The translations under genes and the position numbers were made by a program. This document shows positions 45,695 to 56,868 of a stretch of 64,000 nucleotides of DNA, piece after piece. How positions within the stretch are numbered: position 1 is the first letter of the stretch; every line of letters starts with the position of its first letter. Under the pieces are notes generated by a model. The model was not told the DNA's origin and did not search any database. It saw only the letters and a program-made list of their open reading frames with translations. The stretch covers positions 16,063,110 to 16,127,109 of the forward strand of contig NC_134030.1 in NCBI RefSeq assembly GCF_964204645.1. The letters are read 5' to 3'. The DNA is from Tubulanus polymorphus (lineage: Eukaryota > Nemertea > Palaeonemertea > Tubulaniformes > Tubulanidae).

Positions 45695-47050
45695 ATTTCA
45701 ATATTCAATGCCCCTTAGTGACCATATACAAAAACCAATGACCTTGAAACTCACCAAAATCTCAGAATATGTCAGCAGCTATGATTTTGTAATCGATTGT
45801 GATAACAACATATGCTTCGTTACCAATTCAATAAAGAAATACTAAGTTATTCTACTATTCAACGCCCCCTGGTGACCATATGCAAAACCCAATGACCTTG
45901 AAACTCACCACAATCATAGAACATGTCATGAACTACAACTTTCCAATTGATTGTAATAACAAAATATGCATAGGTACAAATATAATATAGAAATACTAAG
46001 TTATTGTATTATTCAACGCCCCCTGGTGACCATATGAAAACCCAATGACCTTGAAACTCAGCACAATCATAGAACATGTCATGAACTACAACTTTGCAAT
46101 GGATCATGGTAACAAAATAGCCCTACGTACCAATCTGATAAGGAAATACTATGTCATTCTACTATTCAACGCCCCCTGGTGACCATATAGAATATATTAT
46201 GTCCTTGAAACTCACCACAATCATTGACGATGTCATGAGCTACAACTTTGCAATTGATTAAGTAACAAAATATGTGTAGGTACAAATATAATATAGAAAT
46301 ACTAAGTCATTGTATTATTCAATGCCCCCTGGTGGCCATATACAAAAAGCAATGAGCTTGAAACTGACCAAAATCATAGAAAACGTTATGAGCTACAACT
46401 TTCCAATACATTGTGGTAACACAATATGCTTAGATATCAATATAATGTGGAAAAACTTTTTCCCACCTACGAATGAGCACTGATGACGCCAAGATGGCCA
46501 CCAATTGTGCCATAATTGGCTGATCAAAAATACATGTCTCAGGTATACAACATCCCTTTTCAAAAATACCCATCAAAAATTGCGATGAGAAATGGCAAAC
46601 CTGTAAGAAGCTACAGGACTCAGAATTTGGGCCAAAATTTAAATTTTTGGCCACTAAAAAGGTCATAGGACGGCCATCTTGAGTCCGACCGACCCAATTT
46701 TTCTTATGTTGCTGGGCCCTTGGGGGATTCAAATATATACAAACAATCAATGTAATTGATAAAAGCGTCTTCAAAATTTCCCTCGAAAGCTTCGAAAATG
46801 TGTAAAAAGTGCTGATTTTGGCGAACAACAATGGCTGCCAGTCGGCCATCTTGAATCTGACAGGGCCAGTTTTTGGCCTGAACATGTGTCTAGGGTAGAT
46901 ACAAACCAAATATCAAGACATTAACTTGAAGCGTCTTCAAAACTTCCTAAAATAACTGGATTCCTTCTACGGACGGACAGACGGACGGACGAACGGCGGA
47001 CGAAAAGTGAACGCAATAGCCCGCTGGGACTAAAGTCCCCAGTGGGCTAA
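45695..47050 (+). repeat. Repeat R, best copy: five 154-bp tandem units then a unique part ending in a palindrome
   Basis: GCCCCCTGGTGACCATAT recurs at about 45710, 45864, 46017, 46171 and 46324, i.e. every 153-154 bp, each followed by CAATGACCTTGAAACTCACC and ATAGAACATGTCATGA. The unique part follows (46470-46960), then GGACGGACGGACGAACGG and the near-perfect palindrome AGCCCGCTGGGACT/AGTCCCCAGTGGGCT (47018-47048). Open frames across it are not conserved. Other copies: 52831-53757, 51540-52830, 14290-14610. Confidence 0.85.
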
Positions 47051-47245
47051 AAATGTTTTTCATTTTATGATATCTTTTTGGTGATTGCCCACAGGAGGCG
47101 GGGAAAAAATTTTTCCCAATCGGCAATTGCGCCAAAACCACGGCGCACCATCCGTACTCCAACTAATTTAAAAAAAGGCCTAAGTTGAAATATTCAATTT
47201 AACAGAATTAAATTGAAAATAAGAAAAATTTGGTTTCGGGCAGAG

Positions 47246-47290
47246 GTGTTAACTAAATAGAGGTGTTCATTAAGGGAGGATTTACTGAAC
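47246..47290. mobile_element. pogo-like terminal segment, second copy
   Basis: AGAGGTGTTNACTAAATAG and GGTGTTCATTAAGGGAGGAT then TTACTG closely match 80-130. The flanking TA is not preserved here, so this is an old or rearranged end. Confidence 0.4.
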
Positions 47291-47354
47291 CCAGGTAGAG
47301 GCAGATTCAGATCTTCAGGTTAGACTGGAAGGATACTATGCACTCTAGGTGAAA

Positions 47355-47600
47355 TGCTTGACAATCTGACAACTTCAAATCAACACCCCTAGGTGAAAAT
47401 AACCAGGAGCTAATGACCTCGAAACTTACCACAATCATAGAACATGACATAGCCTAGGAAAAACTTTCCAATTGACTGTGGTTATCAAATAGGCCTATGC
47501 ATAGCTACATAGAAATACCATGTTATTACACTATTCATTGGTGAATGCACAGGGCCTACAGAAACCAATGAAATTCACAATCATCAGAGAACAACATGGC
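47355..47600 (+). repeat. About 1.5 diverged units of the 154-bp R satellite
   Basis: Contains CTAATGACCTCGAAACTTAC, CAATCATAGAACATGACATA and CAATTGACTGTGGTTATCAA in the unit order. Confidence 0.6.
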
Positions 47601-47951
47601 TAAGTTTTGCCGGCGGTTACATGCGTTTAGAAAAGCTACCGATAAAGATGGTCATTTGGCCTTAGAGATAAGGGATTTCAGTTGTTTCTGTCAGAGCTGT
47701 CTAGAGGTTGATCAAATTAGGACTCAGTTTTAAGACTTATCATTGGTGGTTAGACGATGCAAAATAGGTTATGGTACTGGATGATGTTGCGTGGAAAACA
47801 TGCCTTATCTACCTGGATAATGTAGTGGTGTTTAGTCATGATTTACCAACCCATCTGATGCAGTAACAAGAGGTATTTTGTTGCTTTCAGAAAGCCGGTC
47901 TCAAGCTCAAACCGAGAAAATGCTCTCTTTTCCAACGGCACCTCAAGTTTA
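47600..47951 (+). pseudogene. Ty3/gypsy reverse transcriptase remnant
   Basis: WKTCLIYLDNVVVFSHDLPT, a stop, then FCCFQKAGLKLKPRKCSLFQ and LKF. This is the conserved YxDD region and following helix of gypsy RTs, with the second catalytic Asp changed to Asn. Preceding text has stops and no clear match. The similarity stops abruptly at 47951, where a duplicated noncoding segment begins. Confidence 0.75.
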
Positions 47952-48298
47952 TCCGTTTCCCCAGTGACATCAACTCCCCCTATGTATACTCGTCCACTAT
48001 AGAGTATTGGGAGGAAATGACTTTTCGCGGGCGAATGTACATGGAGGCAAGAAAGAAAGAGATAGGGAGGGAGGGAGCCAAAAAAGCGATCGTAAGTCAA
48101 CACCAGATGGGGAAAAGCGAGGGTCCATCCAGCCACAATACGGACTCATCATCCACCGGGTCTTCAGGCAAACTGTGTAGTGTCAGATTATTACACTGGT
48201 GTCGCTGATGTCACTGAGAAACTATCCGTTTCCCCAGTGACATCAACTCCCCCTATGTATACTCGTCCACTATAGAGTATTGGGAGAAAATGACTTTC
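47951..48298 (+). repeat. Direct repeat of about 74 bp around a 200-bp spacer
   Basis: ATCCGTTTCCCCAGTGACAT through AAAATGACTTT occurs at 47951-48024 and 48224-48298. The spacer ends with a 62-bp segment (48162-48223) that recurs at 49592-49653. This is a patchwork of retroelement noncoding pieces. Confidence 0.8.
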
Positions 48299-48423
48299 GT
48301 ATTCCGATTGAATATGTGAGGACCCAGATGATCAGATCAGGCGACTATCTATCCTTTTCCCCCTTTCTCATGCCTCTCTCCTCCCAACACTCATCAACAA
48401 AAAAGAGAGAGGGATAGGAAGGC

Positions 48424-49042
48424 AGCTGCTTCTTGATGGTAGACTACCACAGTGCATGTTCAACCCGGGGCAAAAACCCACCCAAGAAAAAATTAGATAA
48501 GCAATAAAGATGAAAGCAGACAATTGCGTCAATTGATACAAAATATAACCAGGGGTGGGAAGCCTCAGGCCGAACTCGCGTGAACAAAGTTAACTAGGGT
48601 ATAAGTCACCCTGAGAACGAGGAGAAAATTCCCAAACGCCCGAGCCAAACAAGGTTTAAAGAACCGAGGTAAAGACCTGCAGAGATCTCTAAAGATCCAA
48701 GGGCAAGAAATTTGCCGGTTGACCAAATTGTGAGTTTGAGCAGCTGCTTCTTGATGGTAGGATTCCGCAGTGCAAGTTCAACCTGGGCGGCAAAAACCCA
48801 CCCAGGTAGCCAAGAAAAAATTAAATAAGCAATAAAGATGAAAGCAGACAATTGTGTCAATTAATACAAAATATAACCAGGGGTGGGAAGCCCAAGGCCG
48901 AACTCGCGTGAACGAAGTCCACTAGGGTATGAGTCACCCTGAGAACGACGAGGTAATTCCCAAACGCCCGAGCCAAACAAGGGTTAAAGAACCGAGGTAA
49001 AGACCTGCAGAGACCTCTAAAGATCCAAGGGCAAGAAATTTA
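48424..49042 (+). repeat. Tandem duplication, two units of about 310 bp
   Basis: Both units run from AGCTGCTTCTTGATGGTAG through GCAATAAAGATGAAAGCAGA and CCAGGGGTGGGAAGCC to GATCCAAGGGCAAGAAATTT. The first has a 20-bp extra end (GCCGGTTGACCAAATTGTGA). They differ by scattered substitutions. The place and content fit LTR-region sequence of the neighbouring gypsy fragments (inference). Confidence 0.85.
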
Positions 49043-49279
49043 GTGTATATCACATGCAGTGGATCAGATAACAATGATAAAAGCTTACTATAATACAAGT
49101 GTAGCAGCCTGAGATATCTCAATAATAACAATAATAAAATGTATGAATTTGTGAGCAGTATTCGCTGTTAATAAGAAGACATACTAAAACCAAACTACGT
49201 GTAACACATTCTAGCCAAAAATGTTACCGGCCTCGCTAGCCATATACTTAGCTAGCACAAGCCATTAACCCTTAAGCCA

Positions 49280-49530
49280 TTGCTTGCCACAAAATTTTTT
49301 CTGTCCAACATCGCTTGTTGGCACAAATCTTTACTGCCCAACCTCACTAGTTGGTGCAAAATCTTAACTGCCCAACCTCACTAGTTGGCGCACAATCTTC
49401 ACTGCCCAACCTCACTTGTTGGCGCAAAATCTTCACTGCCCAACATCACTAGTTGGCGCAAAATCTTAACTGCCCAACCTCACAAAATCTAAATCATTAA
49501 ACTTCCAAATCCCAACCTCACTAGTTGGTA
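49280..49530 (+). repeat. 34-bp minisatellite with hairpin junctions
   Basis: About seven units of CACTAGTTGGCGCAAAATCT plus TAACTGCCCAACCT. Each junction CCAAC-CTCACTA-GTTGG can fold as a small hairpin. The units are clearly related but not identical. Confidence 0.85.
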
Positions 49531-49591
49531 AAGAAATAAGACTGATAAACAGAATGCTCACCAGACAAAGGTCGATCGATCAGGCTGAAGA

Positions 49592-49653
49592 CTTCAGGCA
49601 AACTGTGTAGGGTCAGATTATTACACTGGTGTCGCTGATGTCACTGAGAAACT
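49592..49653 (+). repeat. 62-bp segment shared with 48162-48223 (possible LTR end and primer site)
   Basis: CTTCAGGCAAACTGTGTAG, then TCAGATTATTACACTGGTGT and CGCTGATGTCACTGAGAAAC. A TTACA end followed by a TGGTGTCG-like stretch is the look of an LTR 3' end with a primer-binding site, but the matching tRNA was not identified. Confidence 0.5.
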
Positions 49654-49804
49654 TTGGGGCATGTATTAGGCCTAAGTTAGGCCGGTGTCGAAACCGACAG
49701 TGCCAAATGCGATAGAGTCAGAGATTGGCCGACCCCAACGTTAGTTGCCGAATGGCGTAGTTTCCTTGGTCTCTTGACATACCAATAGACATCAGCGTCT
49801 AGGC

Positions 49805-50149
49805 TTGCCCGAGGACCACCAACCAAGGACTAAGTACAGTATGGACCTCTCTGACCACCTCACTAAGTCACACAACATTGTTCGTAATCGACTCGTGTTG
49901 GCACAAAGGAGTCAGAAAATGGACTATGACCGTTTCGCAAAACACGGAGGTTACAAGGTCGGGGATCGCGTGTGGCTGATGAGCCACTTTTTGAAAAAGG
50001 ACCAGGCACCTAAGTTCCACTGGAAATGGAAAGGGCCTTGCATTGTGACCGAGAGACGATCAGAGGTGAATTACATGGTTGTCCTAGAACCAGGCACCGA
50101 TGAGAAATGGGCCGGTACCTTAAATCAAAGGGTTAAATCCTATATATAG
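49805..50149 (+). pseudogene. Ty3/gypsy integrase C-terminal fragment
   Basis: The 114-codon ORF has SDHLTKSHNIVRNRLVLAQR, QKMDYDRFAKHGGYKVGDRV and WLMSHFLKKDQAPKFHWKWK then GPCIVTERRSEVNYMV. This is the last helix plus the SH3-like GPY/F module of gypsy integrases. The catalytic core is absent, so it is a 5'-truncated remnant in an open frame. Confidence 0.85.
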
Positions 50150-50384
50150 ATATACCCTTGTATAGGCCTATAACCGTGTATATATTTTCTTAGTTTTAGT
50201 AAACAGTATATTTTCATTTGTAACTGGTGGTGACTAGGATTTCAGACTCCGTTGCACCTCCTGATGGTATGCTTGGGACCACCCACCTTGCATGATTCGG
50301 GTGGTATCTGAATAAATAAAATCCCCCACCTTTAGTCTTGTCGTTGCAGCCAACTCATGTTTTGAACTATTTATCATTTCTAGT

Positions 50385-51212
50385 ATGGACTGTATCCAGT
50401 TAGACCAGTTATCTAGCCTCCACGAAGAGACACAGACCCAGCAGGTCTCGAAGAAGTTTGTTCCACCCTTCATAGACAGGATGCGACCTTCAGCGAATTA
50501 AGAGCAAAGATGGGCAGACTTAATAAATCTGCCATAGAACAGTCGTTTGTGGAGGATCCTGGCCGCATAGTTACCGGTGCGGTAGTAACCGGCCTCAAGA
50601 CAACCATGACCAGGCGTTTCCGGCTGAAGATGAGTACAGCAGCATTTGAGTGCATCAGCCAGGCACTAGTGGACACTCTGACCGGATGTGGTGGCGACTC
50701 GTCACACCTCTAGCTGAAATTTCGAGACTCGAAGCAGAGGGCAGTCGAGGACCTACTAATCGTGTTGCTGGGAGATTCAATGTTTACGAGGCTGAAGGCC
50801 AGCAGCAGTCTGATTCCCATTTGTCACCCTGGAAAACGACTCAGTGATTTGAGGGAGTACCTCCCGCATGTATACTTTAGGGCAAGAGGGATTGTTGTCG
50901 CGCATGGAATGAACCATGTCAGTGACTATGGCAGGACAGGGGAGGAGTTTGTGGATGTTGTAGCGCTTCTCAAGAGCAAGCACCCTTCTGTCCCCCTTTT
51001 CCACCTACAGACCCCTGTCCCTCACTGCTGGCGTGGTGAACACAATCGCGTAAATCAATATCAACCGGGTTAACATCTTCGCCCTCCATGCAAGGTTCCA
51101 ACAGGCCGACCATCCGGATATTTCGGATTCTGATTTTGTGGGGAACCACTACAAAAAGTCAGCCATGCACTATGTCTGTCGGGAAATAATCCTTGTGCTA
51201 GATCGCGTCTGA
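50385..51212 (+). pseudogene. SGNH/GDSL-hydrolase-like ORF, interrupted
   Basis: Begins MDCIQLDQLSSLHEETQTQQ, shifts frame near 50490, then reads MGRLNKSAIEQSFVEDPGRI, a TAG at 50711, LLIVLLGDSMFTRL (block I GDS), AHGMNHVSDYGRTGEEF (block III-like), a one-base shift near 51065, and SDSDFVGNHYKKSAMHYVCR (block V Asp and His). About 275 codons would cover an SGNH esterase. Such domains are known in Ngaro elements and in ORF1 of some CR1-type LINEs. Here it lies 236 bp after gypsy integrase, so it may be an accessory ORF of that element or an unrelated insertion. Confidence 0.65.
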
Positions 51213-51499
51213 ATGTGTTTTTTAACGAATAGGACTATTCTGTACGAATCGGTACATAGGACATATTCCATCACACCACCCCCCTTTCAACTTGTTCAAA
51301 CTCCTATTTGAACAGGAATGTATAGTCAACATATTTACACAAATTCAAACAATAATATAGGCCTAGTCCTCATTGTACAATATTTAAGCTCCAAACTTCT
51401 CGGCTCTGGATAGAGTAGACATCTAACACGACTTCTAACACTAGTCGTTATATTTCGCATTGGGGTTGCATCTCAGTGATTAGGATATAATATGCAGCT

Positions 51500-52830
51500 G
51501 TCGATCTCCACTGGTTTGTGGTTCGTTTTCAGGATGCACCTTTTGGTAGATACATGTGTAACCCAAATATCAAGACATTAGATTGAAGCGTCTTCAAAAC
51601 TTCCCAAAATACAAGGGCGTAGCCACCGGTGCGACAACTGCGACATATGTCGCACCTATAACTGAAAAACCCATTGGGCCTATGCTAAAACGTCATAATA
51701 AACGTTATTCTGTGTTTACATGGGGGGGGGGTATCAAGTTCTTTTGAAGATGTCAGTGGTGCTAATACAGAGGCGTTGGTAATGCACTTGAGATTTTCGG
51801 TGTAGGCCACATCCAACCCAGTGACTCCAGCAAGTTTTGTTTTGTTTTGTTTTACGGTATCACATCTTGACCATGTACCTGATCTCACAGTATCAAAGTT
51901 GCCGAATTCAGAAGACTTTCTTCATATTACTTTAGAGCGACTCAAACCGGTATTCTTCTGGTTATATTTCACAGATTCTGTCGGTGTTTTTTGTTCATGA
52001 AAAATGGACCATAATAAAGGATTTGACCAAAAAAATTCTGCTCAAGTGCCCAGACATGGAAACCGAGAAAATCGAGAGAGTACCGGTATTGATGTACAAT
52101 AAGCTAACATCAGTTTACTACGTATTCATCAATAAATGGTGAAGGGCAGATCCAGCCTACCACTTAGGCTATATCGAGAAGTACTCAGGTTTGCAATTCT
52201 ATTTTTCTAGTTCGTGATTTTGACAAGCTCTTGTACTAACATAAATGTTTTATTCCGGGCAAGTATTCTGGAAGTAGTATGAAAATGGTCTAAATGAATC
52301 TAAACGAAAATAATTAACTTCAAGGGGGATAGATTTTATGCCCCAAATATGCTTAAAGATTGCATCTCAGAGCCTTGAAAAATCAAAATTTTCTAGGGGA
52401 GTGCCCCCAGGTCCCCCGTTTTGTGCTATGATATATTTGCCCTTCCAGTTCAGCAGGACTCAGAAACCGCTCTGGGTTGGTGAAACATCTGGATCCGTCC
52501 CTAGACCATAGATAACCTAAGAGGCATTATATTATCTACAGAAAAATTATTAAAATATGAGCTCTCATAGCCATCAGAATGCATCTCAGACGTTTTAATG
52601 TTCAAAATTTTCTTGGGGGAGGGCCCAAACCCCCTTCTAGATATCGCGCCTTCGGCGCTTGTTTGGATGTGCGCTCCGGATTGTCACACCATTGAATTTT
52701 AGGTGGCTACACCCCTGAAATAACTGGATTCCGTTAAGGACGGATGGACGGACGAATGGATGGACGAACGGAGGACGACGGGCGAAAAGTGAACGCAATA
52801 GCCTGCTGGGACTTAAGTCCCAAGTGGGCT
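51500..52830 (+). repeat. Repeat R copy split by a MITE
   Basis: 51540-51611 and 52718-52830 together restore the R text CAAATATCAAGACATTAGAT, GCGTCTTCAAAACTTCCCAA, AATAACTGGATTCC, and GGACGG runs, ending in the palindrome at 52800-52830. Confidence 0.8.
51612..52717. mobile_element. MITE, 1106 bp, nested in repeat R
   Basis: Ends CAAGGGCGTAGCCACC and GGTGGCTACACCCCTG are inverted repeats with two mismatches. AAATA lies on both sides, and comparison with the uninterrupted R copy at 46925-46945 shows the site had one AAATA. The TIR sequence resembles hAT-type CAGGGGCGTAGC ends, but a 5-bp duplication is not typical of hAT. TGCGACATATGTCGCA (51639-51654) is a perfect palindrome just inside. 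No transposase. Confidence 0.8.
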
Positions 52831-53757
52831 AAAAACCAATGATCTTGAAACTCACCCACAATCATGGAAAATGCTACAAGCTACAATTTTGCAATTCACT
52901 GTGGCTACAAAATAGGCCTATGCCTGGGTACCAATACAATATCAATACAAAGTTATTGAGCTATTATAGCTTTGCAATTGATTATTGATAACAAAATATC
53001 CATGTTCCAGGTACCAATAGAAATAGGCAAATTGCTTCTATATTCTACTCCCCTCGGGGCGAGAACGAAAACCTGGGTAACCCCAATTCCTCGTTTAAGG
53101 AGATCTTATGTCAGTACGCCTTTTAACATTTATCAAATATCACGACTATACGTTAAAACCTGTTGATACTCAACAAAACACCTTTTTCTATTTACAAATG
53201 AGGAGTGCGATGGCACTAAGATGGCTGCCGATTGTCCCACACTTGACTGATCATAGAACCTATCTGATACGTCTAAGAGCAAAGAGCCCTCTCAAAGAAA
53301 AACAGTCACGAATTTCAATGTGAAATGGCAATCCATCTGGGAAACTACAGGTCTTGGAATTCAGGGTAAAAATTACCTTTTTGGCCACATGACAGCACAA
53401 AGGTCACACCAAAGGCATCTAGTGTCTGATCAACCCAATTTTTCTCATACTAATGCACCTTGGGGGGATAAAAAAACATATGCATAGGATCAAGATAGGC
53501 CTAATTGATCAAAGCATTTTTAAAATTTTTTCAAACACTTTAAAAATGTATAATATGTACAGATTTTGGTGAAGATTCTGATCGGGCTTGTTTTCAGGCG
53601 GAAGATGCATCTAGAAAACATTTATAATACCATAGGATATCAAGACAATCCATTGAAACCTGTTTAAAACTTCAAAAATTACTGGATTCCATCTATGGGG
53701 GGATAAAAAGTGAATGCAACAGCCTGCTGGAACTAGTCTCAAGTGGGCTAAAAACTA
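52831..53757 (+). repeat. Repeat R, third copy
   Basis: Follows directly on the palindrome of the preceding copy. It has about 1.2 satellite units, then AAGATGGCTGCCGATTGTCC, GTGAAATGGCAATC, CAACCCAATTTTTCTCATAC and the closing AGCCTGCTGGAACT/AGTGGGCT. The GGACGG run is lost. Confidence 0.75.
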
Positions 53758-56700
53758 GTTGATCTTAATTCAATGCGAAGAGATTTATCCTATGACGATG
53801 CACACTAGTCATGGCGGATTTAGGGTAGCTCTACCTCACATGCCTAGCGTGGCACTCAAAAATCCGAAATGCCCTTTTAGGATCAAGGCAGAAAAAAATC
53901 AAAATGAATGTGAAAACTTTTCGAATGTCTTTTCAGGCACAATTTCTTTAGGTAGGTATGTTCATGTCCGCGCGTGGCGCCACTATCGATTGTGACGACC
54001 ATTATTGATTAGGAAAAGTGTGATGCGCGTTTTTACTACGCGTTTTGACATCGCGTAGTGAAATCATTCATAAAACCTGTCTATCAATGCAAATGAGCTA
54101 AAATCTTTTGGAATCAACCAATAAGATCGATCTTTATCACTTGGGGGTTGGTTTAGTGTATAAATCCGCATTTTAGTCGAAGAAAATAGAAATCGAAATA
54201 TACCCTTTTTCAAGAGCAAAATTCGTCAGCTTAGGACCCGGAATAAGCGACGAATCATCAGGAATCGGAAGGTTTAGGATCTTAAAATTCAAATACTGAA
54301 GACCGCATGATTTTATTTCGTGTCGGGGCTGAGCAATCGCTGCCGGAAAAGTCGATGTCTAAGTTTTGCGTTGAAGCGAGCGATACAAAATGGCGGCCGG
54401 CACTTGTTATTGAATGACGATGCGCCGTGTTGCTCGTGATGAGATCAATATTCAACAATTATTCATCGGTCTAGCGGTGAATTATTGTATTTATTTTCCG
54501 ATTCATAATTATTCATCACTATATTTCTGAATATTAGGATAGATTTAGCGAAATGATCGGCAATTTTTTTGCGCGCGGATCGCCACTACGCTCCCGTCGG
54601 TAAAGCGGCTGTTGAAAGAGGGAGGCGTCTAATGGGATGAATTGAGGCTTGTGACGGGCAAAAATAGAGGCGCGTGATGGGACAGTGAGGCTCCCGAGGG
54701 GATTTTCCAAAAGCAGCAAAATTGAAATATATATAAAATATTGTTGAAATTTAGCTCAAAACAAAACAAATGGATTATTATTTAGTTATTATTAGTAGTA
54801 TTATTACTATTGCTTGGTTAATGTTTCTAAACTGATTGATTTTATTATGATATCATGAATATATTTCAAATTTCAGCGTTTTGAGCTAGGCCAAGCCTAA
54901 TTTTCTGCTTTTCTTAACTAAAATTCATTTAGCAAATCATATATAAAATTGGTATATTAAAATCAATTTGCAATAGGAGCCTATGGCTATAGACCTAACT
55001 GACAGGCCTTGATAATCATGTTTATTCATTTCAAAAATTATGTAGTGAAAAAAGTAATTTCATCTGAAATCATATCTATATTTCTCAATATTTCACATTT
55101 TTTCTTGCCGTTACCATGGAAACCTAATAATAATAATCTATATAATAATAGATATTCCTAGATAAACTTAGGGCAAACATAAACTATTGATAACTAGTTA
55201 TTCTATCCTTTTTCTACATCATAACTTTTGATCTAACATCGATATTTTCATTATTTTACCATTTTTCGGCTGGTTTCCATGGAAACCATAGGCATTTGGA
55301 ATCAGATACAAATTTTGGGTCTTTCAACTGTCACCTGAAAGTGCTATGAGTGTATTGCTCTTTAAATTTCTAATCTATCTCTTTTAGTTTAAGAGATATT
55401 GAAGTTTGTTTACATGAAATATTGCCTTCTTAGATCACAGTTTTTGTGTATTGAAACATGAAGACACTTTTCGCTCAAATTTTCAAACTTCAATTTGCGA
55501 TATCTCAAAAACTACAGAAGATAGGCCTAATTCAAAAATTTAAAAAGCATATTGTTATTTGAGCCCTCCCCATTCCAACAAGCTTTCTTTCAGTAAGATT
55601 GGAGCTATTTGAATTTTCTATGGATATAGGCCTAGCTACTTTAGGGTGTGCCTCAAACAATTGTTTCTTTAGGGGCCCAAATGGTGTTTGGGGTCCTCGA
55701 TGGTATTCAATTGTACGTTTTCAGAAAGGGCAGTCTAAAAGTGTGAAAAGGGCCTTAGAATAGACTGAATATGTTGAATCAAAAGCAATTGAAGAAAAGA
55801 AAGAATATTACAAGAATCAATAGAAATTTCTTGCCTTGGGACATTAAAAGATAGGCCCTAATGCCGAAACAGGTAGGCGGATTTTGAAATATGACAGCAA
55901 TTCACAGCCAGAAAAGGCAAAATTGAATCTTATTTTTACTGTAATGGGCAAAATAGGGCATCTGTTTTTAGCTTAATTTAGCTTAATAAAGAGAATCAAG
56001 TAATTTATTCTATATGGCCTTAAAAACCTGTCTACATTATTGGGACTTAAAAACCTGTCCCTCTTCTTGATTGATTGTAGTACGAAATTGTAGGCCTAGA
56101 GCCTACACTAGGGCCTAGGCTACTTGTTTTGTGTACGTAGTAGGCAAGGCCTCTGTCTGCGTAGTACCGGTCCGGTACCGTAGAGTAGGCATGGGCTACG
56201 GTCTCCAGTAGTTAGTTACCATTATCATTACTTAACTGTTAGGCCTAAAAGTTTTTATAATCGGATTTTATCTAAAAAAGGAGGATGTGATAGTGAAAAC
56301 ATACGATCGTGAAACTATTAGGCTAAATCATCCCCCAGAGAGAGAAGAGCTCTACATACAAGTGTTGTTAGAGGTTACGTGACAAATTGAAAAGGATATG
56401 AAAGGCCGCAGACGAACGGCAACTTTTAGATTCTCTTCGCTCATCTTTGTTTATTCTCTGTGAAGGTTTAGTCCAGATTTGTGTCTTTTTTGCACCTGTT
56501 GACCCCCGCCACGACTTGGTTCGCGGAAGCCGGACAGTGTCGGTGGACGCCGACGGGTAGGCCTACCCTTCTCTAGCTTGCGTTGCGGGTAACGCGGTGC
56601 GCGGTGGCAGATATCTTCTGGATTCGACTTCGTCTCTCGTTTACAAAGTTTAAGCGTGTTTGTTGTTTATTAAGCCCTAAATTCGAAATATTCCAGCCTT

Positions 56701-56811
56701 CTGAATTAAAGCATAGGCCTAATAAAATACAGGGTGAATGGTGGATCGCAAACGCTCTGTTGCCAATGGAAACTGGTAAACGGCAATTTGATGTTTGGGC
56801 TCCTACTAAAT
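53758..56811. other. Gene-poor stretch with two GC/CpG-richer patches
   Basis: No exon is supported. Patches near 54340-54720 and 56480-56600 are richer in CG dinucleotides than their surroundings and could be promoter or 5'-UTR sequence of the minus-strand kinesin gene, whose first exon is missing. This is only a possibility; no start codon with kinesin motifs was found. Confidence 0.35.
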
Positions 56812-56868
56812 ACTGACTGGAGCCGACTGGAACCGACCGGAGACGACTGGAAACCGACTGGAGCTCCA
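56812..56868. repeat. Short tandem repeat of CGACTGGAR units
   Basis: About five units of 10-12 bp (GACTGGAGCC, GACTGGAACC, GACCGGAGAC, GACTGGAAACC, GACTGGAGC). Confidence 0.8.

Noticed and set aside
46430-46909. A 159-codon minus-strand ORF
   Set aside because: It lies in repeat R, and the corresponding part of the other R copy (52831-53757) is not open in that frame.
47018-47048. Palindrome at the end of repeat R as a bacterial-type terminator
   Set aside because: The surrounding DNA is animal nuclear repeat sequence and the palindrome recurs at the same place in each R copy, so it is a repeat terminus.
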